A stretch of DNA of 64,000 nucleotides, from positions 1,488,001 to 1,552,000 of the forward strand of contig NZ_CP013373.1 in the NCBI RefSeq assembly GCF_001522585.2, read 5' to 3'. Shown one piece after another: positions 17,944 to 27,359 of this stretch (its first letter is position 1; every line of letters begins with the position of its first letter). Made by a program: the position numbers and the translations under genes. The DNA comes from Burkholderia sp. NRF60-BP8 (GTDB lineage Bacteria; Pseudomonadota; Gammaproteobacteria; Burkholderiales; Burkholderiaceae). Under the pieces are notes generated by a model. The model ran no database searches and was not told the origin of the DNA. It saw only the letters and a program-made list of their open reading frames with translations.

Positions 17944-18119
17944 CGCCGGTTCGTCCGTGCCCCGTTTTTGAGATATTTGCCCGGGGTCGCCGGTTTGCGC
18001 AGGAGGCGCGAGCGGCGAACGACGGCTTGCCGGCCGGTATCCGGCGCCGCGCGCAGGGTGCGCGGCCGGGGCAGGCGCGGGAGCCGAATGGACGGATCGA
18101 TTTCGATTTGCGGGGTGCT

Positions 18120-18824
18120 ATGAGAATTGCTGTACTGGATGACGATCCGGCCCAGACGGATTTCGTCAGTCAAACGCTGACGGCCGTCGGCCACACGTGC
18201 TATGCGTTCAAGGAAGGCAAGGCCCTGAAGAAGCGCCTGCAGCGCGAGACGTTCGACCTGCTGGTGCTCGACTGGAACGTGCCCGACATGTCCGGCGAGG
18301 AAGTGCTCAAATGGGTGCGCGCCAACCAGACCGAGCACAGCCTGCCGATCATCTTCATGACGAGCCGCGACGACGAGGCGGGGATCACGCAGATCCTCAA
18401 CGCCGGCGCCGACGATTACGTGGTCAAGCCCGTGTCGGGCCCGATCCTGCGCGCGCGCATCGGCTCGCTGCTGCGCCGCGCGTATCCGGTCAACGCCGAG
18501 GCGACCGTCCGCGAATTCGATCAGTTCCGTTTCGACGTGAACCTGAAGCAGGCGTACGTCGGCGACAAGGCCGTGAGCCTCACGCAAAAGGAATTCGAGC
18601 TCGCGCTGCTGCTGTTCCAGCATCTCGATCGGCCGCTGTCGCGCGCGCACATTCTCGACCTCGTGTGGAAGCAGGCGACCGACATTCCGTCGCGCACGAT
18701 GGATACGCATATTTCGATGCTGCGCACGAAGCTCGGCCTGCGGCCCGAGAACGGTTACCGTCTCGCGCCGATCTACGGGTACGGCTACCGTCTCGAACGG
18801 GTCGGCCAGGGGGAACCGGAGTGA
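18120..18824 (+). CDS. OmpR/PhoB-type response regulator
   Basis: A 234-residue two-component response regulator. The receiver domain (1-118) has acidic residues in LDDDPAQ, phospho-acceptor Asp51 in LVLDWNVPDM and the conserved Lys in DYVVKPVSG. The C-terminal winged helix (about 135-230) has SLTQKEFELALLLFQH and RTMDTHISMLRTKLGL. I use the ATG at 18120; the longer reading from 17934 has no family support. Its stop overlaps the GTG start of the LysM-FecR gene (GTGA), so they are translationally coupled. The CHASE2 kinase two genes on is the likely phospho-donor. Confidence 0.92.
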   Translation: MRIAVLDDDPAQTDFVSQTLTAVGHTCYAFKEGKALKKRLQRETFDLLVLDWNVPDMSGEEVLKWVRANQTEHSLPIIFMTSRDDEAGITQILNAGADDYVVKPVSGPILRARIGSLLRRAYPVNAEATVREFDQFRFDVNLKQAYVGDKAVSLTQKEFELALLLFQHLDRPLSRAHILDLVWKQATDIPSRTMDTHISMLRTKLGLRPENGYRLAPIYGYGYRLERVGQGEPE

Positions 18825-20194
18825 CCGCGCGAATCACGCAGCGTACGGCGAGCCTGCGCACGGCGGCACTGCGCGCAGCCTGCGCGGTCGCGTTCGCGTT
18901 CGCCGCGCAGCAGGCCGCGGCGCAGCCGCCCGCCGCCGCAGGCAAGACGGTCGTCTATCGCACGCAGGCGGGCGACACGCTGTACGACGTCGCCACGCGC
19001 TACCTGCAAGGCGCGGACGACTGGCAACTGCTCCAGCAGATCAACGGCGTGCCGGCGCCGAAGCGCCTGCAGCCCGGCGTCGCGCTGAAGCTGCCGGTCG
19101 CGCGGCTGCGCAAGGAAAAGCTCACCGCCCGCGTGATCGCGGTGCAGGGCACGGCCGAGCGCGCGTCCGGCGCTACGTCCGGCACCTCGTTCGCGCCGCT
19201 CGCGAACGATGCGACGCTCGCCGAGGGCGATCGCGTGCGCACCGGCCCGAACGGCTTCGTGACGATCGAGCTGGCCGACGGCACGCACATGAGCCTGCCG
19301 CCCGACAGCCAGCTCGAGCTGAAGTCGCTGCGCCGCACGGTGCTGACCGGCACGCTCGATCGCGAGTTCGAACTCACGCGCGGCTCGGTCGACAGCGAAG
19401 TCACCCACCTGAAGAAACGCGACGATCGCTTCCAGATCCGCTCGCCGTCGGTCGTCGCCGGCGTGCGCGGCACGCGCTTTCGCGTGAACTACGACGCGGC
19501 CGGCACCGCGGCGACCCGCGTCGAAGTGCTCGACGGCACCGTCGGCGTCGCGGGCGGCCGGCAGCCGGCCGGCGCGACGCTCGTGCATGCGAACTTCGGC
19601 AGCGTCGCGACGTCGTCCGGCGCGGTCGGCGCGCCCGTCGAACTGCTGGGCGCGCCCACGCTCGCGCATCCCGACAAGGTGCAGGACGAGCCCGACGTCG
19701 CATTCGACCTCACGCCGCTCGCGCAGGCGCATGCGTATCGCGTGCAGCTCGCGCACGACGCGGGGCTGCTCGACCTGTTCCGCGAAACGCGTACCGATTC
19801 CCCGCACGCGGTGTTCCGCGACGTGCCGAACGGGAATTACTTCGTGCGGATCGCCGCGATCGATGCGAACGGCCTCGAGGGGCAGCCGCGCACCTATGCG
19901 TTCGAACGCCGCGTGATGGGGCTCGACGCGAGCGCGTCGCAAGGCGCGGGCGGTTACGAGTTCCGCTGGTCGCCGAACGGGTCGGGAAAGAATGCGCGTT
20001 ACCGGTTCGTGCTGTCGCGTTCGAAGGACCTGAGCGCGCCGGTCGTCGACCAGGTCGGCCTGCACGCGCGCCAGATCACCGTCGCGCACCTGCCGGCGGG
20101 CGACTACTTCTGGGCCGTGACCGTCGAGGAATTCGAAGGCGGCAAGTTCTACGAGAAGACCAGTCCGGTCAGCGCGTTCACGTTGTCGCGCTGA
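18821..20194 (+). CDS. secreted LysM and FecR domain protein
   Basis: A 457-residue exported protein with a signal peptide (about 1-35, ending AAQQAAAQ). A LysM peptidoglycan-binding domain (about 45-95; VYRTQAGDTLYDVATRYL, LQQINGV) is followed by a FecR domain (about 130-250; DRVRTGPNGFVTIELADGT, SPSVVAGVRGTRFRVNY). The C-terminal region (about 290-450) has repeated beta-sandwich-like segments (PNGNYFVRIAAIDANGLEGQ, PAGDYFWAVTVEEFEGGKFY). The GTG start overlaps the response-regulator stop. It sits between the regulator and kinase genes, so it may be the periplasmic ligand or wall anchor sensed by the CHASE2 domain. No ECF sigma factor or TonB receptor is nearby, so this is not a classical iron-dicitrate system. 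Confidence 0.85.
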   Translation: MTARITQRTASLRTAALRAACAVAFAFAAQQAAAQPPAAAGKTVVYRTQAGDTLYDVATRYLQGADDWQLLQQINGVPAPKRLQPGVALKLPVARLRKEKLTARVIAVQGTAERASGATSGTSFAPLANDATLAEGDRVRTGPNGFVTIELADGTHMSLPPDSQLELKSLRRTVLTGTLDREFELTRGSVDSEVTHLKKRDDRFQIRSPSVVAGVRGTRFRVNYDAAGTAATRVEVLDGTVGVAGGRQPAGATLVHANFGSVATSSGAVGAPVELLGAPTLAHPDKVQDEPDVAFDLTPLAQAHAYRVQLAHDAGLLDLFRETRTDSPHAVFRDVPNGNYFVRIAAIDANGLEGQPRTYAFERRVMGLDASASQGAGGYEFRWSPNGSGKNARYRFVLSRSKDLSAPVVDQVGLHARQITVAHLPAGDYFWAVTVEEFEGGKFYEKTSPVSAFTLSR

Positions 20195-20204
20195 CCCGCG
20201 GCGC

Positions 20205-22592
20205 ATGAAACCCGACTCCGTTTCCCCGCGGCGGCGCCTCGGCCGCCGCTTTCTGATCGAGTGGATCGCGATCGGCTGCCTCGGGATCGCGGTGATCCTC
20301 GCGTGCGCGCTCGGCCGCCTGTCGTCGAGCGTCGACGGATTGATCTACGACCGGCTGCTGATGCTGCGCAGCCTGCCGCTGTCGCCCGACGTGGTGGTGG
20401 TCGACATCGACAACCAGAGCGTGTCCGCGCTCGGCCGCTGGCCGTGGCCGCGCGACGTGCATGCGCGGTTGCTCGACACGCTCGCGCGCGCGCAGCCGGC
20501 CGCCGTCGTCTACGACGTGCTGTTTACCGAGCCGTCGTCCGAGGATCGCACGTTCGCGGACGCGATGAGCCGCGTGCCGACCTTCCTGCCGGTGCTGTTG
20601 AGCCCCGAGCAGCCGGACGGCACACGATCGGTCGATCCGCCTGTCGCCGCGCTCGCCGCGCGCGCGACGGGGCTCGGTCATATCAATCTCGAAGTCGATC
20701 GCGACGGCATCGTGCGCAGCGTCGCGCTGTTCGAAAGCGACGGCCGCGTGCGCTGGCCGCAACTGATGGTGCCCGTCTACCGCGCGATCCAGGCCGGCCG
20801 GCTGCACCCGGTCGGCGGCATGCCTGGCGCGAACGCGCACGACCTGTCGCGCGATGCGGCCGGCGACGGCCGCTACCTGATTCCGTTCAGCCGCAACACG
20901 CCCGCGTATCCGACGCTGTCGTTCGACGACGTGCTCGAAGGGCGCGTGAAGCCCGACGCGCTGCACGGCAAGATCGTCGTCGTCGGCGTGACGGCGTCGG
21001 GGCTGTACGATCGCTTCGCGACACCGGTGTCCGGCGAGTTCGGCCCGCTGGCCGGCGTGTATATCCATGCGAACGTGCTCGACATGCTGGCGACCGGCAG
21101 CGCGATCTCGCCCGCATCGCGCGCGGGGTTGTTCGTCGCGTCGCTGCTGCCGCTCGCCGTGTTGCTGGGCGGCTTCCTGATGCTGTCGCCGTGGCGCGCG
21201 CTGCTGCTGACGCTGAGCCTTGCCGCGCTCGCCGTGATCGCGAGCATGGCGCTGCTGTTCGAGGCGCGCATCTGGCTGACGCCGGCGCCCGCGATCTTCG
21301 GGCTGATCGCCGTCTACCCGATCTGGAACTGGCGGCGGCTGGAAATGACGATGTCGTACCTGCGCCGCGAGCTGCAGCGGCTCGCCGACGAGCCGCACCT
21401 GTTGCCCGAGGCGCCGCGCACGCGCAGCGTCGGCGGCGACGTGCTCGAGCGGCAGATGGCGCTGATGGCGCAGGCCGCGCAGCGCGTGCAGGACATGAAG
21501 CGCTTCGTGTGGGACAGCCTCGACAGCATGCCCGAGCCGATCTTCGTGACCGACCTCGCCGGCACCGTGCTGATCGCGAACCACGCGGCCAAACGCTACG
21601 GGTCGCGGCTCGCGCTGCCGTTGCCGGAAGGGCGGCCGCTGCGCACCGCGCTCGGCGAGCTGACGTTCATGAAGACCGTCGACGGCAACGCCGAGCACGA
21701 CGCGGCGATCCGCGAGCGCTGGCCGGCCGCGCTCGACCCGACGCTCGAGGCCGAGCACGACGCGATGGCGCGCGGCATCGAGGTGCGCGATCGCGACGGG
21801 CTCGACCATCTGCTACGCTACGCGGCATGCACGAACGCGCAAGGGCGCGTGACGGGCTGGATCGCCGGCCTCGTCGACGTGACCGACCTGCATGCGGCCG
21901 AACGGCATCGCGAGGAGGCGCTGCATCTGCTGTCGCACGACATGCGTTCGCCGCAGTCGTCGATCCTGGCGCTGGTCGAGATCGAGCGCGATCGCGTCGA
22001 GAGCGACGCGATGCGCGGCCTGCTCGCGCGGATCGAGCGCTATGCGCACCGCGCGCTGTCGCTCGCCGACGAGTTCGTGCAACTGGCGCGCGCCGAGTCG
22101 CAGGCGTACCAGCTCGAGGTGACGAGCCTCGTCGACGTGCTGATCGATGCGAGCGACGAAGTGTGGCCGCAGGCGCAGGCCAAGCACATTCGCATCGAGT
22201 CCGACGTGGGCGCCGACATGTGCTGGGTGCGCGCGGATCGCTCGTTGATCACGCGCGCGTTCGTGAACCTGTTGAACAATGCGGTCAAATACAGTCCGTC
22301 CGACACGGTGATCACGTGTACGCTGACGGTCGAGCACGCATCGAAGCGGATGTTCTGTACGATTCGCGATCAGGGGTACGGCATTGCGCCGGAAGATCAG
22401 CGGCATCTGTTCGAGCGGTTCAAGCGATTCCATGCCGGCGAGCGGCCCGACATCCCGGGTTCCGGGCTCGGCATGGCATTCGTGAAGACGGTCGTCACGC
22501 GCCATGGGGGCAGCGTGTCGGTCGACAGCGAAGTGGGTGTCGGCACCGCGGTGACGGTGTCGCTGCCCGCGATCGACGAGCCGTCCGCCTGA
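20205..22592 (+). CDS. CHASE2-domain sensor histidine kinase
   Basis: A 795-residue membrane kinase. A first transmembrane helix (about 17-38) precedes a CHASE2 extracytoplasmic sensor domain (about 40-305; DVVVVDIDNQSVSALGRWPW, KIVVVGVTASGLYDRFATP). Hydrophobic helices follow at about 305-378. Then come a PAS-like segment (about 440-565), a HisKA domain with the phospho-accepting His near 577 (LLSHDMRSPQSS), and a HATPase domain (NLLNNAVKYSP, IPGSGLGMAFVKTVV). It starts 10 bp after the FecR gene. It should phosphorylate the response regulator encoded at 18120. The ligand is unknown. Confidence 0.92.
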   Translation: MKPDSVSPRRRLGRRFLIEWIAIGCLGIAVILACALGRLSSSVDGLIYDRLLMLRSLPLSPDVVVVDIDNQSVSALGRWPWPRDVHARLLDTLARAQPAAVVYDVLFTEPSSEDRTFADAMSRVPTFLPVLLSPEQPDGTRSVDPPVAALAARATGLGHINLEVDRDGIVRSVALFESDGRVRWPQLMVPVYRAIQAGRLHPVGGMPGANAHDLSRDAAGDGRYLIPFSRNTPAYPTLSFDDVLEGRVKPDALHGKIVVVGVTASGLYDRFATPVSGEFGPLAGVYIHANVLDMLATGSAISPASRAGLFVASLLPLAVLLGGFLMLSPWRALLLTLSLAALAVIASMALLFEARIWLTPAPAIFGLIAVYPIWNWRRLEMTMSYLRRELQRLADEPHLLPEAPRTRSVGGDVLERQMALMAQAAQRVQDMKRFVWDSLDSMPEPIFVTDLAGTVLIANHAAKRYGSRLALPLPEGRPLRTALGELTFMKTVDGNAEHDAAIRERWPAALDPTLEAEHDAMARGIEVRDRDGLDHLLRYAACTNAQGRVTGWIAGLVDVTDLHAAERHREEALHLLSHDMRSPQSSILALVEIERDRVESDAMRGLLARIERYAHRALSLADEFVQLARAESQAYQLEVTSLVDVLIDASDEVWPQAQAKHIRIESDVGADMCWVRADRSLITRAFVNLLNNAVKYSPSDTVITCTLTVEHASKRMFCTIRDQGYGIAPEDQRHLFERFKRFHAGERPDIPGSGLGMAFVKTVVTRHGGSVSVDSEVGVGTAVTVSLPAIDEPSA

Positions 22593-22629
22593 CAGGGCCG
22601 GGCGCGGCGGCAGGCATTTGGGGAAAGCC

Positions 22630-23244
22630 ATGAGAAAGCAATGGGCAGCGACCGCGCTGGCGGCGTCGCTGTTGACGGGTTGCGCCGGCGTGACGAGCGG
22701 CGTGAGTGCGGTCGGGCAGCCGAATGCATTTGCATCCGGCGCGCACGGCTACGATTTCGTGCGGACGGCCGCGCAGCGGGACGACGCCGACTACCGGCGG
22801 ATCGAGTCGCTCGTACGCGACGAACTCGCGCGCCGCGGCTTCGATGCGCAGCCGCTCAAGGACGCGCGTTACCGGCTGTCGATCGCGTATGCGACGCAGC
22901 CGGCGGCGGTCGCGGCGAGCGCCGACCGGTGCGGTGCGGCCAGCAGCGCATGCGTGACGGTCGACGGGCCGGCGCCGTTCGCGCTGCCGTTCGCGGGCAA
23001 GGTATACCGTCACGTGCTGACGCTGCGTTTCGTCGATGCGCAATCGGGCGCTGACGTCTATCGCGTGTCGGCGTCGCTGCGCGACCGCGATCCGGGCACG
23101 CAGCAGGCCGCACCGGCGCTCGTCAGGAGCGCGCTGGCGAAGCTGCCGTTCGGCGACGGCGGCGGCTGGCTGGTCAAGACGAAAAAAGACGACGCGGGCG
23201 GGATGCCGGGCGTCGTCTCGGTGAAGCCGGCCGACGCGCGCTAA
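22630..23244 (+). CDS. DUF4136-like lipoprotein
   Basis: A 204-residue probable outer-membrane or periplasmic lipoprotein. It has a short signal peptide with lipobox LLTGCAG (Cys near 19), then a region resembling DUF4136 (YDFVRTAAQRDDADYRRIESLVRDEL, split here as a longer helical segment). I use the ATG at 22630 (MRKQWAATALAAS), 37 bp after the kinase stop, so it may be the fourth gene of the signalling cluster. The function of the domain is unknown. Confidence 0.7.
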   Translation: MRKQWAATALAASLLTGCAGVTSGVSAVGQPNAFASGAHGYDFVRTAAQRDDADYRRIESLVRDELARRGFDAQPLKDARYRLSIAYATQPAAVAASADRCGAASSACVTVDGPAPFALPFAGKVYRHVLTLRFVDAQSGADVYRVSASLRDRDPGTQQAAPALVRSALAKLPFGDGGGWLVKTKKDDAGGMPGVVSVKPADAR

Positions 23245-23261
23245 GCGGTGGCCGGGAGGTG

Positions 23262-23287
23262 AGGGCGCGCCCCGGCGGGCGCGCCCT
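23262..23287. terminator. bidirectional hairpin between lipoprotein gene and galU
   Basis: A perfect 10-bp G+C stem (AGGGCGCGCC / GGCGCGCCCT) with a 6-nt loop lies between two convergent genes. No T-run follows on either strand. Confidence 0.55.
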
Positions 23288-23295
23288 TGCCGCGT

Positions 23296-24180
23296 TCAGA
23301 CGGCGGGTTGGGCGCCGTCGCGCGTGCGCAGGTACGTATCGAATTCCGCGCCGACTTCCGGGTGGCGCAGCGCGAATTCGACCGTCGCCTTCAGGTAGCC
23401 GAGCTTGCTGCCGCAGTCGTAGCGCGTGCCCTGGTACTTGTAGGCCAGCACCTGTTCGTCGGCGAGCAGCGCCTGGATCGCGTCGGTGAGCTGCAGTTCG
23501 CCGCCCGCGCCGGGCTTCAGCGCGCGCAGATGCTCGAAGATCCGCGGCTTCAGGATGTAGCGGCCGACCACGCCGAGGTTCGACGGCGCGACTTCCGGCG
23601 CCGGCTTCTCGACGATCGCCGACATCTTGACGATCGACTCTTCCCATTCCTTGCCGTCGACGATCCCGTACGACTTCGTCTCCGACGGCGGGATCTCTTC
23701 GACGCCGATCACCGAGCTGTGATAGTGGTCGAACACGTCGACCATCTGCTTCATCACCGGCGGATTGCCGTCGAGCAGGTCGTCGGCGAGGATCACCGCG
23801 AACGGATTGTCGGCGACGAGCTTTTCCGCGCACAGTACCGCGTGGCCGAGGCCGAGCGCTTCCGGCTGGCGCACGTAGAAGCAGTCGACATGGCTCGGCT
23901 TGATGCTGCGCACGAGTTCGAGCAGCTTTTCCTTGCCACGCGCCTCGAGTTCGGCCTCGACTTCGTACGACTTGTCGAAGTGATCCTCGATCGCGCGCTT
24001 GCTGCGCCCTGTCACGAAGATCATCTCGGTGATGCCCGCGGCGATCGCTTCCTCGACCGCGTACTGGATCAGCGGCTTGTCGACGACGGGCAGCATTTCC
24101 TTCGGGCTCGCCTTCGTTGCCGGCAGGAACCGCGTGCCGAGACCGGCAACGGGGAATACCGCCTTGGTGACTTTCAACAT
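23296..24180 (-). CDS. galU: UTP-glucose-1-phosphate uridylyltransferase
   Basis: Makes UDP-glucose from UTP and glucose-1-phosphate for envelope polysaccharides and lipopolysaccharide. It has 294 residues, full length. The N-terminus [19 protein letters not shown] contains the nucleotide-binding GLGTRF loop with catalytic Arg and Lys; VLADDLLDG and PYDCGSK-like [13 protein letters not shown] are also present. AGGAATAAAGG precedes the ATG. It is 87 bp downstream of valS on the same strand, with its own TATAAT on the minus strand at 24236-24241. Confidence 0.96.
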   Translation of the reverse strand: MLKVTKAVFPVAGLGTRFLPATKASPKEMLPVVDKPLIQYAVEEAIAAGITEMIFVTGRSKRAIEDHFDKSYEVEAELEARGKEKLLELVRSIKPSHVDCFYVRQPEALGLGHAVLCAEKLVADNPFAVILADDLLDGNPPVMKQMVDVFDHYHSSVIGVEEIPPSETKSYGIVDGKEWEESIVKMSAIVEKPAPEVAPSNLGVVGRYILKPRIFEHLRALKPGAGGELQLTDAIQALLADEQVLAYKYQGTRYDCGSKLGYLKATVEFALRHPEVGAEFDTYLRTRDGAQPAV

Positions 24181-24223
24181 GATCGAACCTTTATTCCTGT
24201 AATCGACTTGTCAGACGGTCTAT

Positions 24224-24247
24224 GTTCACGTTCGCATTATAGTGAAC
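24224..24247 (-). promoter_or_regulatory. galU promoter region with dyad
   Basis: The minus strand carries TATAAT (24236-24241) flanked by the inverted repeat GTTCAC-N12-GTGAAC (24224-24229 / 24242-24247). A repressor bound to the dyad would cover the -10 box. The -35 position is poor. The dyad is seen directly; regulation is inferred. Confidence 0.4.
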
Positions 24248-24267
24248 GCAAACGACCTTACCGTTTG

Positions 24268-27135
24268 TTACGCAGGCAACCGATCGAGTTGCGCGCGCAG
24301 TTTTTCGAGCGTGCTCTGGAATTCCGCGACGCGTTTCTGCTCCTGTTCGACCACGGCCGGCGGCGCTTTCGCGACGAAAGCCTCGTTGCCGAGCTTCGCG
24401 TTGCATTTCGCGATCTCGCCCGTCAGGCGCGTGATTTCCTTCGACAGGCGCTCGCGTTCGGCCGCGACGTCGATTTCCACCTTCAGCACCAGCTTGTTCT
24501 GGCCGACGATCGCGATCGGCGCGCCGTGCGCTTGCTGGTCGAGCGCCGCTTCGTCCGCGAGGATCTGCACGTCCGACAGGCGCGCGAGCGCCTGCACGTA
24601 CGGCGCGAACGCGCGCAGGCGCTCGGCGTCGCCGGCCGCCAGCAGCGGCACCTTGGTGGCCGGCGACAGGTTCATCTCGCCGCGCAGGTTGCGGCATGCG
24701 TCGACGATCGCCTTCAGGTCGGCCGCCCACTGCTCGGACGCTTCGTCGATCTTCTGCAGGTTCGCGACCGGATACGCCTGCGTCATCAGCGACGCAACGC
24801 CCTCGGCCTTGCCTTGCGGATAGCGGCCGGCGAGCGGCGCGACCTTCTGCCAGAGTGCCTCGGTGATGAACGGGATGATCGGGTGTGCGAGGCGCAGCAC
24901 CGTTTCCAGCACGCGCAGCAGCGTGCGGCGCGTCGCGCGCTGCTGTTCCGGCGTGCCGTTCTGGATCTGGACCTTCGCGAGTTCGAGATACCAGTCGCAG
25001 TACTCGTCCCACACGAACTTGTAGATGCTGGTCGCGATGTTGTCGAAGCGGTAATCGGCGAAACCCTTCGCGATGTCGGCTTCGGTGCGCTGCAGCAGCG
25101 ACACGATCCAGCGGTCGGCCGCCGAGAAGTCGAGGTAGCCGCCGGGGCCGCAGTCGCCCGCGCCGCACACTTCCGGCTTGTCGTTGCCGCAGTCGTGGCC
25201 TTCGCAGTTCATCAGCACGAAGCGCGTCGCGTTCCACAGCTTGTTGCAGAAGTTGCGATAGCCTTCGCAGCGCGCGAGGTCGAAGTTCACGTTACGGCCG
25301 AGCGTCGCCATCGACGCCATCGTGAAGCGCAGCGCGTCGGTGCCGAACGCGGGGATGCCGTCCGGGAATTCCTTGCGCGTCTTCTTCTCGATCGTCGCCG
25401 CCTGCTTCGGGTTCATCAGGCCCGTCGTGCGCTTCGCGACCAGCGTTTCGAGGTCGATGCCGTCGACGATGTCGATCGGGTCGAGCGTGTTGCCCTTGCT
25501 CTTCGACATCTTCTGGCCTTCCGCGTCGCGCACGAGGCCGTGCACGTAGACGGTATGGAACGGCACCTTGCCCGTGAAGTGCGTGGTCATCATCACCATC
25601 CGGGCGACCCAGAAGAAGATGATGTCGAAGCCGGTGACGAGCACCGACGACGGCAGGAAGTGCTGCAGTTCGGGCGTTTCGTTCGGCCAGCCGAGCGACG
25701 AGAACGGCACGAGCGCCGACGAGAACCACGTGTCGAGCACGTCCTCGTCGCGCTTGAGCGCGCCCGTGTAGCCCTTTGCGGCGGCTTGCGCGCGCGCGTC
25801 TTCCTCGTTGCGCGCGACGAATACCTCGCCGTTCTCGCCGTACCACGCCGGAATCTGGTGGCCCCACCACAGCTGGCGCGAAATGCACCAGTCCTGGATG
25901 TTCTCGAGCCACTGGTAGTAGGTGGTCGTCCAGTTCTCCGGCACGAACTTGATCCGGCCGTCGCGCACCACGTCGAGCGACGTCTCGGTGATCGACTTGC
26001 CCGGATTGAACGTGCCTTCCGGCGCCGGCTTCGTCATCGCGACGAACCACTGGTCGGTCAGCATCGGCTCGATCACGACGCCCGTGCGGTCGCCGCGCGG
26101 CACCATCAGCTTGTGCGGCTTCACGGAGTCGAGGAAGCCCTGCGCGTCGAGGTCGGCCACGATTGCCTTGCGCGCGTCGAAGCGGTCGAGGCCGCGATAC
26201 TGCTCGGGGCCGTTGTCGTTGATCTTCGCGTCGAGCGTCAGGATCTCGATCGGCGCGAGCTTGTGGCGCAGGCCGACCTGGTAGTCGTTGAAATCGTGCG
26301 CGGGCGTGACCTTCACGACGCCGGTGCCGAACTCGCGATCGACGTAGTCGTCGGCGATCACCGGGATCTCGCGGCCCGTCAGCGGCAGCGTCACGCGCTT
26401 GCCGATCAGGTGCGCGTAGCGCTCGTCTTCCGGGTGCACCATCACGGCGACGTCGCCGAGCATCGTCTCGGGGCGCGTGGTGGCGACCGTGAGCGAGCCC
26501 GACCCGTCGACGAGCGGGTAGCGGATGTGCCACAGGTGGCCGTTTTCCTCTTCGCTCGCGACTTCGAGATCCGACACCGCGGTGAGCAGCACCGGATCCC
26601 AGTTGACGAGGCGCTTGCCGCGGTAGATCAGGCCCTGTTCGTAGAGCGTGACGAACACGTCGCGCACGGCGGCCGACATCTTGTCGTCCATCGTGAAATA
26701 TTCGCGCGACCAGTCGGTCGACGCGCCGAGGCGGCGGACCTGGCCGGTGATCGTCGAACCGGATTGCTGCTTCCATTCCCACACGCGCTCGACGAACTTC
26801 TCGCGGCCGAGGTCGTGGCGCGACACGCCCTGCGCGTCGAGCTGGCGTTCGACGACGATCTGGGTGGCGATGCCCGCGTGGTCGGTGCCGGGCACCCACA
26901 GCGTGTTCTCGCCGAGCATCCGGTGATAGCGCGCGAGGCCGTCCATGATCGTCTGGTTGAACGCGTGGCCCATGTGCAGCGTGCCCGTCACGTTCGGCGG
27001 CGGCAACTGGATCGCGAAATCGGGGCGGGACGGATCGAATGCCGGGGCGGCATAGCCGCGTTTTTCCCACTCCGGCCCCCATTGGGACTCGATGGTATGG
27101 GGCTCGAAGCTCTTCGCAAGCGTGTTGTCGCTCAT
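24268..27135 (-). CDS. valS: valyl-tRNA synthetase
   Basis: Charges tRNA-Val. It has 955 residues, the bacterial length. The class-I signatures are HMGH at 54-57 ([13 protein letters not shown]) and KMSKS near 540 ([14 protein letters not shown]). A CP1 editing domain lies between them, and the C-terminal coiled-coil (about 890-955, [18 protein letters not shown]) is typical of ValRS. I use the ATG at 27135 ([15 protein letters not shown]), since the upstream 16 codons to 27183 are not conserved. It is upstream of galU and divergent from the helicase gene. Confidence 0.97.
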   Translation of the reverse strand: MSDNTLAKSFEPHTIESQWGPEWEKRGYAAPAFDPSRPDFAIQLPPPNVTGTLHMGHAFNQTIMDGLARYHRMLGENTLWVPGTDHAGIATQIVVERQLDAQGVSRHDLGREKFVERVWEWKQQSGSTITGQVRRLGASTDWSREYFTMDDKMSAAVRDVFVTLYEQGLIYRGKRLVNWDPVLLTAVSDLEVASEEENGHLWHIRYPLVDGSGSLTVATTRPETMLGDVAVMVHPEDERYAHLIGKRVTLPLTGREIPVIADDYVDREFGTGVVKVTPAHDFNDYQVGLRHKLAPIEILTLDAKINDNGPEQYRGLDRFDARKAIVADLDAQGFLDSVKPHKLMVPRGDRTGVVIEPMLTDQWFVAMTKPAPEGTFNPGKSITETSLDVVRDGRIKFVPENWTTTYYQWLENIQDWCISRQLWWGHQIPAWYGENGEVFVARNEEDARAQAAAKGYTGALKRDEDVLDTWFSSALVPFSSLGWPNETPELQHFLPSSVLVTGFDIIFFWVARMVMMTTHFTGKVPFHTVYVHGLVRDAEGQKMSKSKGNTLDPIDIVDGIDLETLVAKRTTGLMNPKQAATIEKKTRKEFPDGIPAFGTDALRFTMASMATLGRNVNFDLARCEGYRNFCNKLWNATRFVLMNCEGHDCGNDKPEVCGAGDCGPGGYLDFSAADRWIVSLLQRTEADIAKGFADYRFDNIATSIYKFVWDEYCDWYLELAKVQIQNGTPEQQRATRRTLLRVLETVLRLAHPIIPFITEALWQKVAPLAGRYPQGKAEGVASLMTQAYPVANLQKIDEASEQWAADLKAIVDACRNLRGEMNLSPATKVPLLAAGDAERLRAFAPYVQALARLSDVQILADEAALDQQAHGAPIAIVGQNKLVLKVEIDVAAERERLSKEITRLTGEIAKCNAKLGNEAFVAKAPPAVVEQEQKRVAEFQSTLEKLRAQLDRLPA

Positions 27136-27314
27136 GTTGGAAATCTGCCGAAAAATGCGTGAATTGGATGCCGAATCTGACAATTATAAATGGATGCCCA
27201 TCGGCCAGCCATCGCGCAGCCGGCGCGGGCCGGTCGGGGCGCGGCCGCAACGTGCCTGCGCCGCGCGTACGACGGGCGGCCGAACGGATCGGAAACGGTA
27301 TCGCGCGGCCGACT

Positions 27315-27320
27315 TATAAT
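27315..27320 (+). promoter_or_regulatory. -10 element of the helicase gene
   Basis: TATAAT lies 39 bp upstream of the ATG at 27360 in the valS/helicase divergent region. The matching -35 position (27292-27297) is weak, so only the -10 is supported. Confidence 0.45.
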
Positions 27321-27359
27321 GACGGGTCCGCATTTTTCTCGCCCGTCAGCTGCCGCTCC

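Noticed and set aside
18821..20194. Iron-dicitrate-type FecR anti-sigma factor
   Set aside because: The FecR domain here is preceded by a signal peptide and LysM domain, and there is no ECF sigma factor or TonB-dependent receptor gene nearby.
23287..27162. Plus-strand reading of 1291 codons across galU and valS
   Set aside because: It is antisense to two highly conserved genes and has no recognisable domain; composition is that of a shadow frame.
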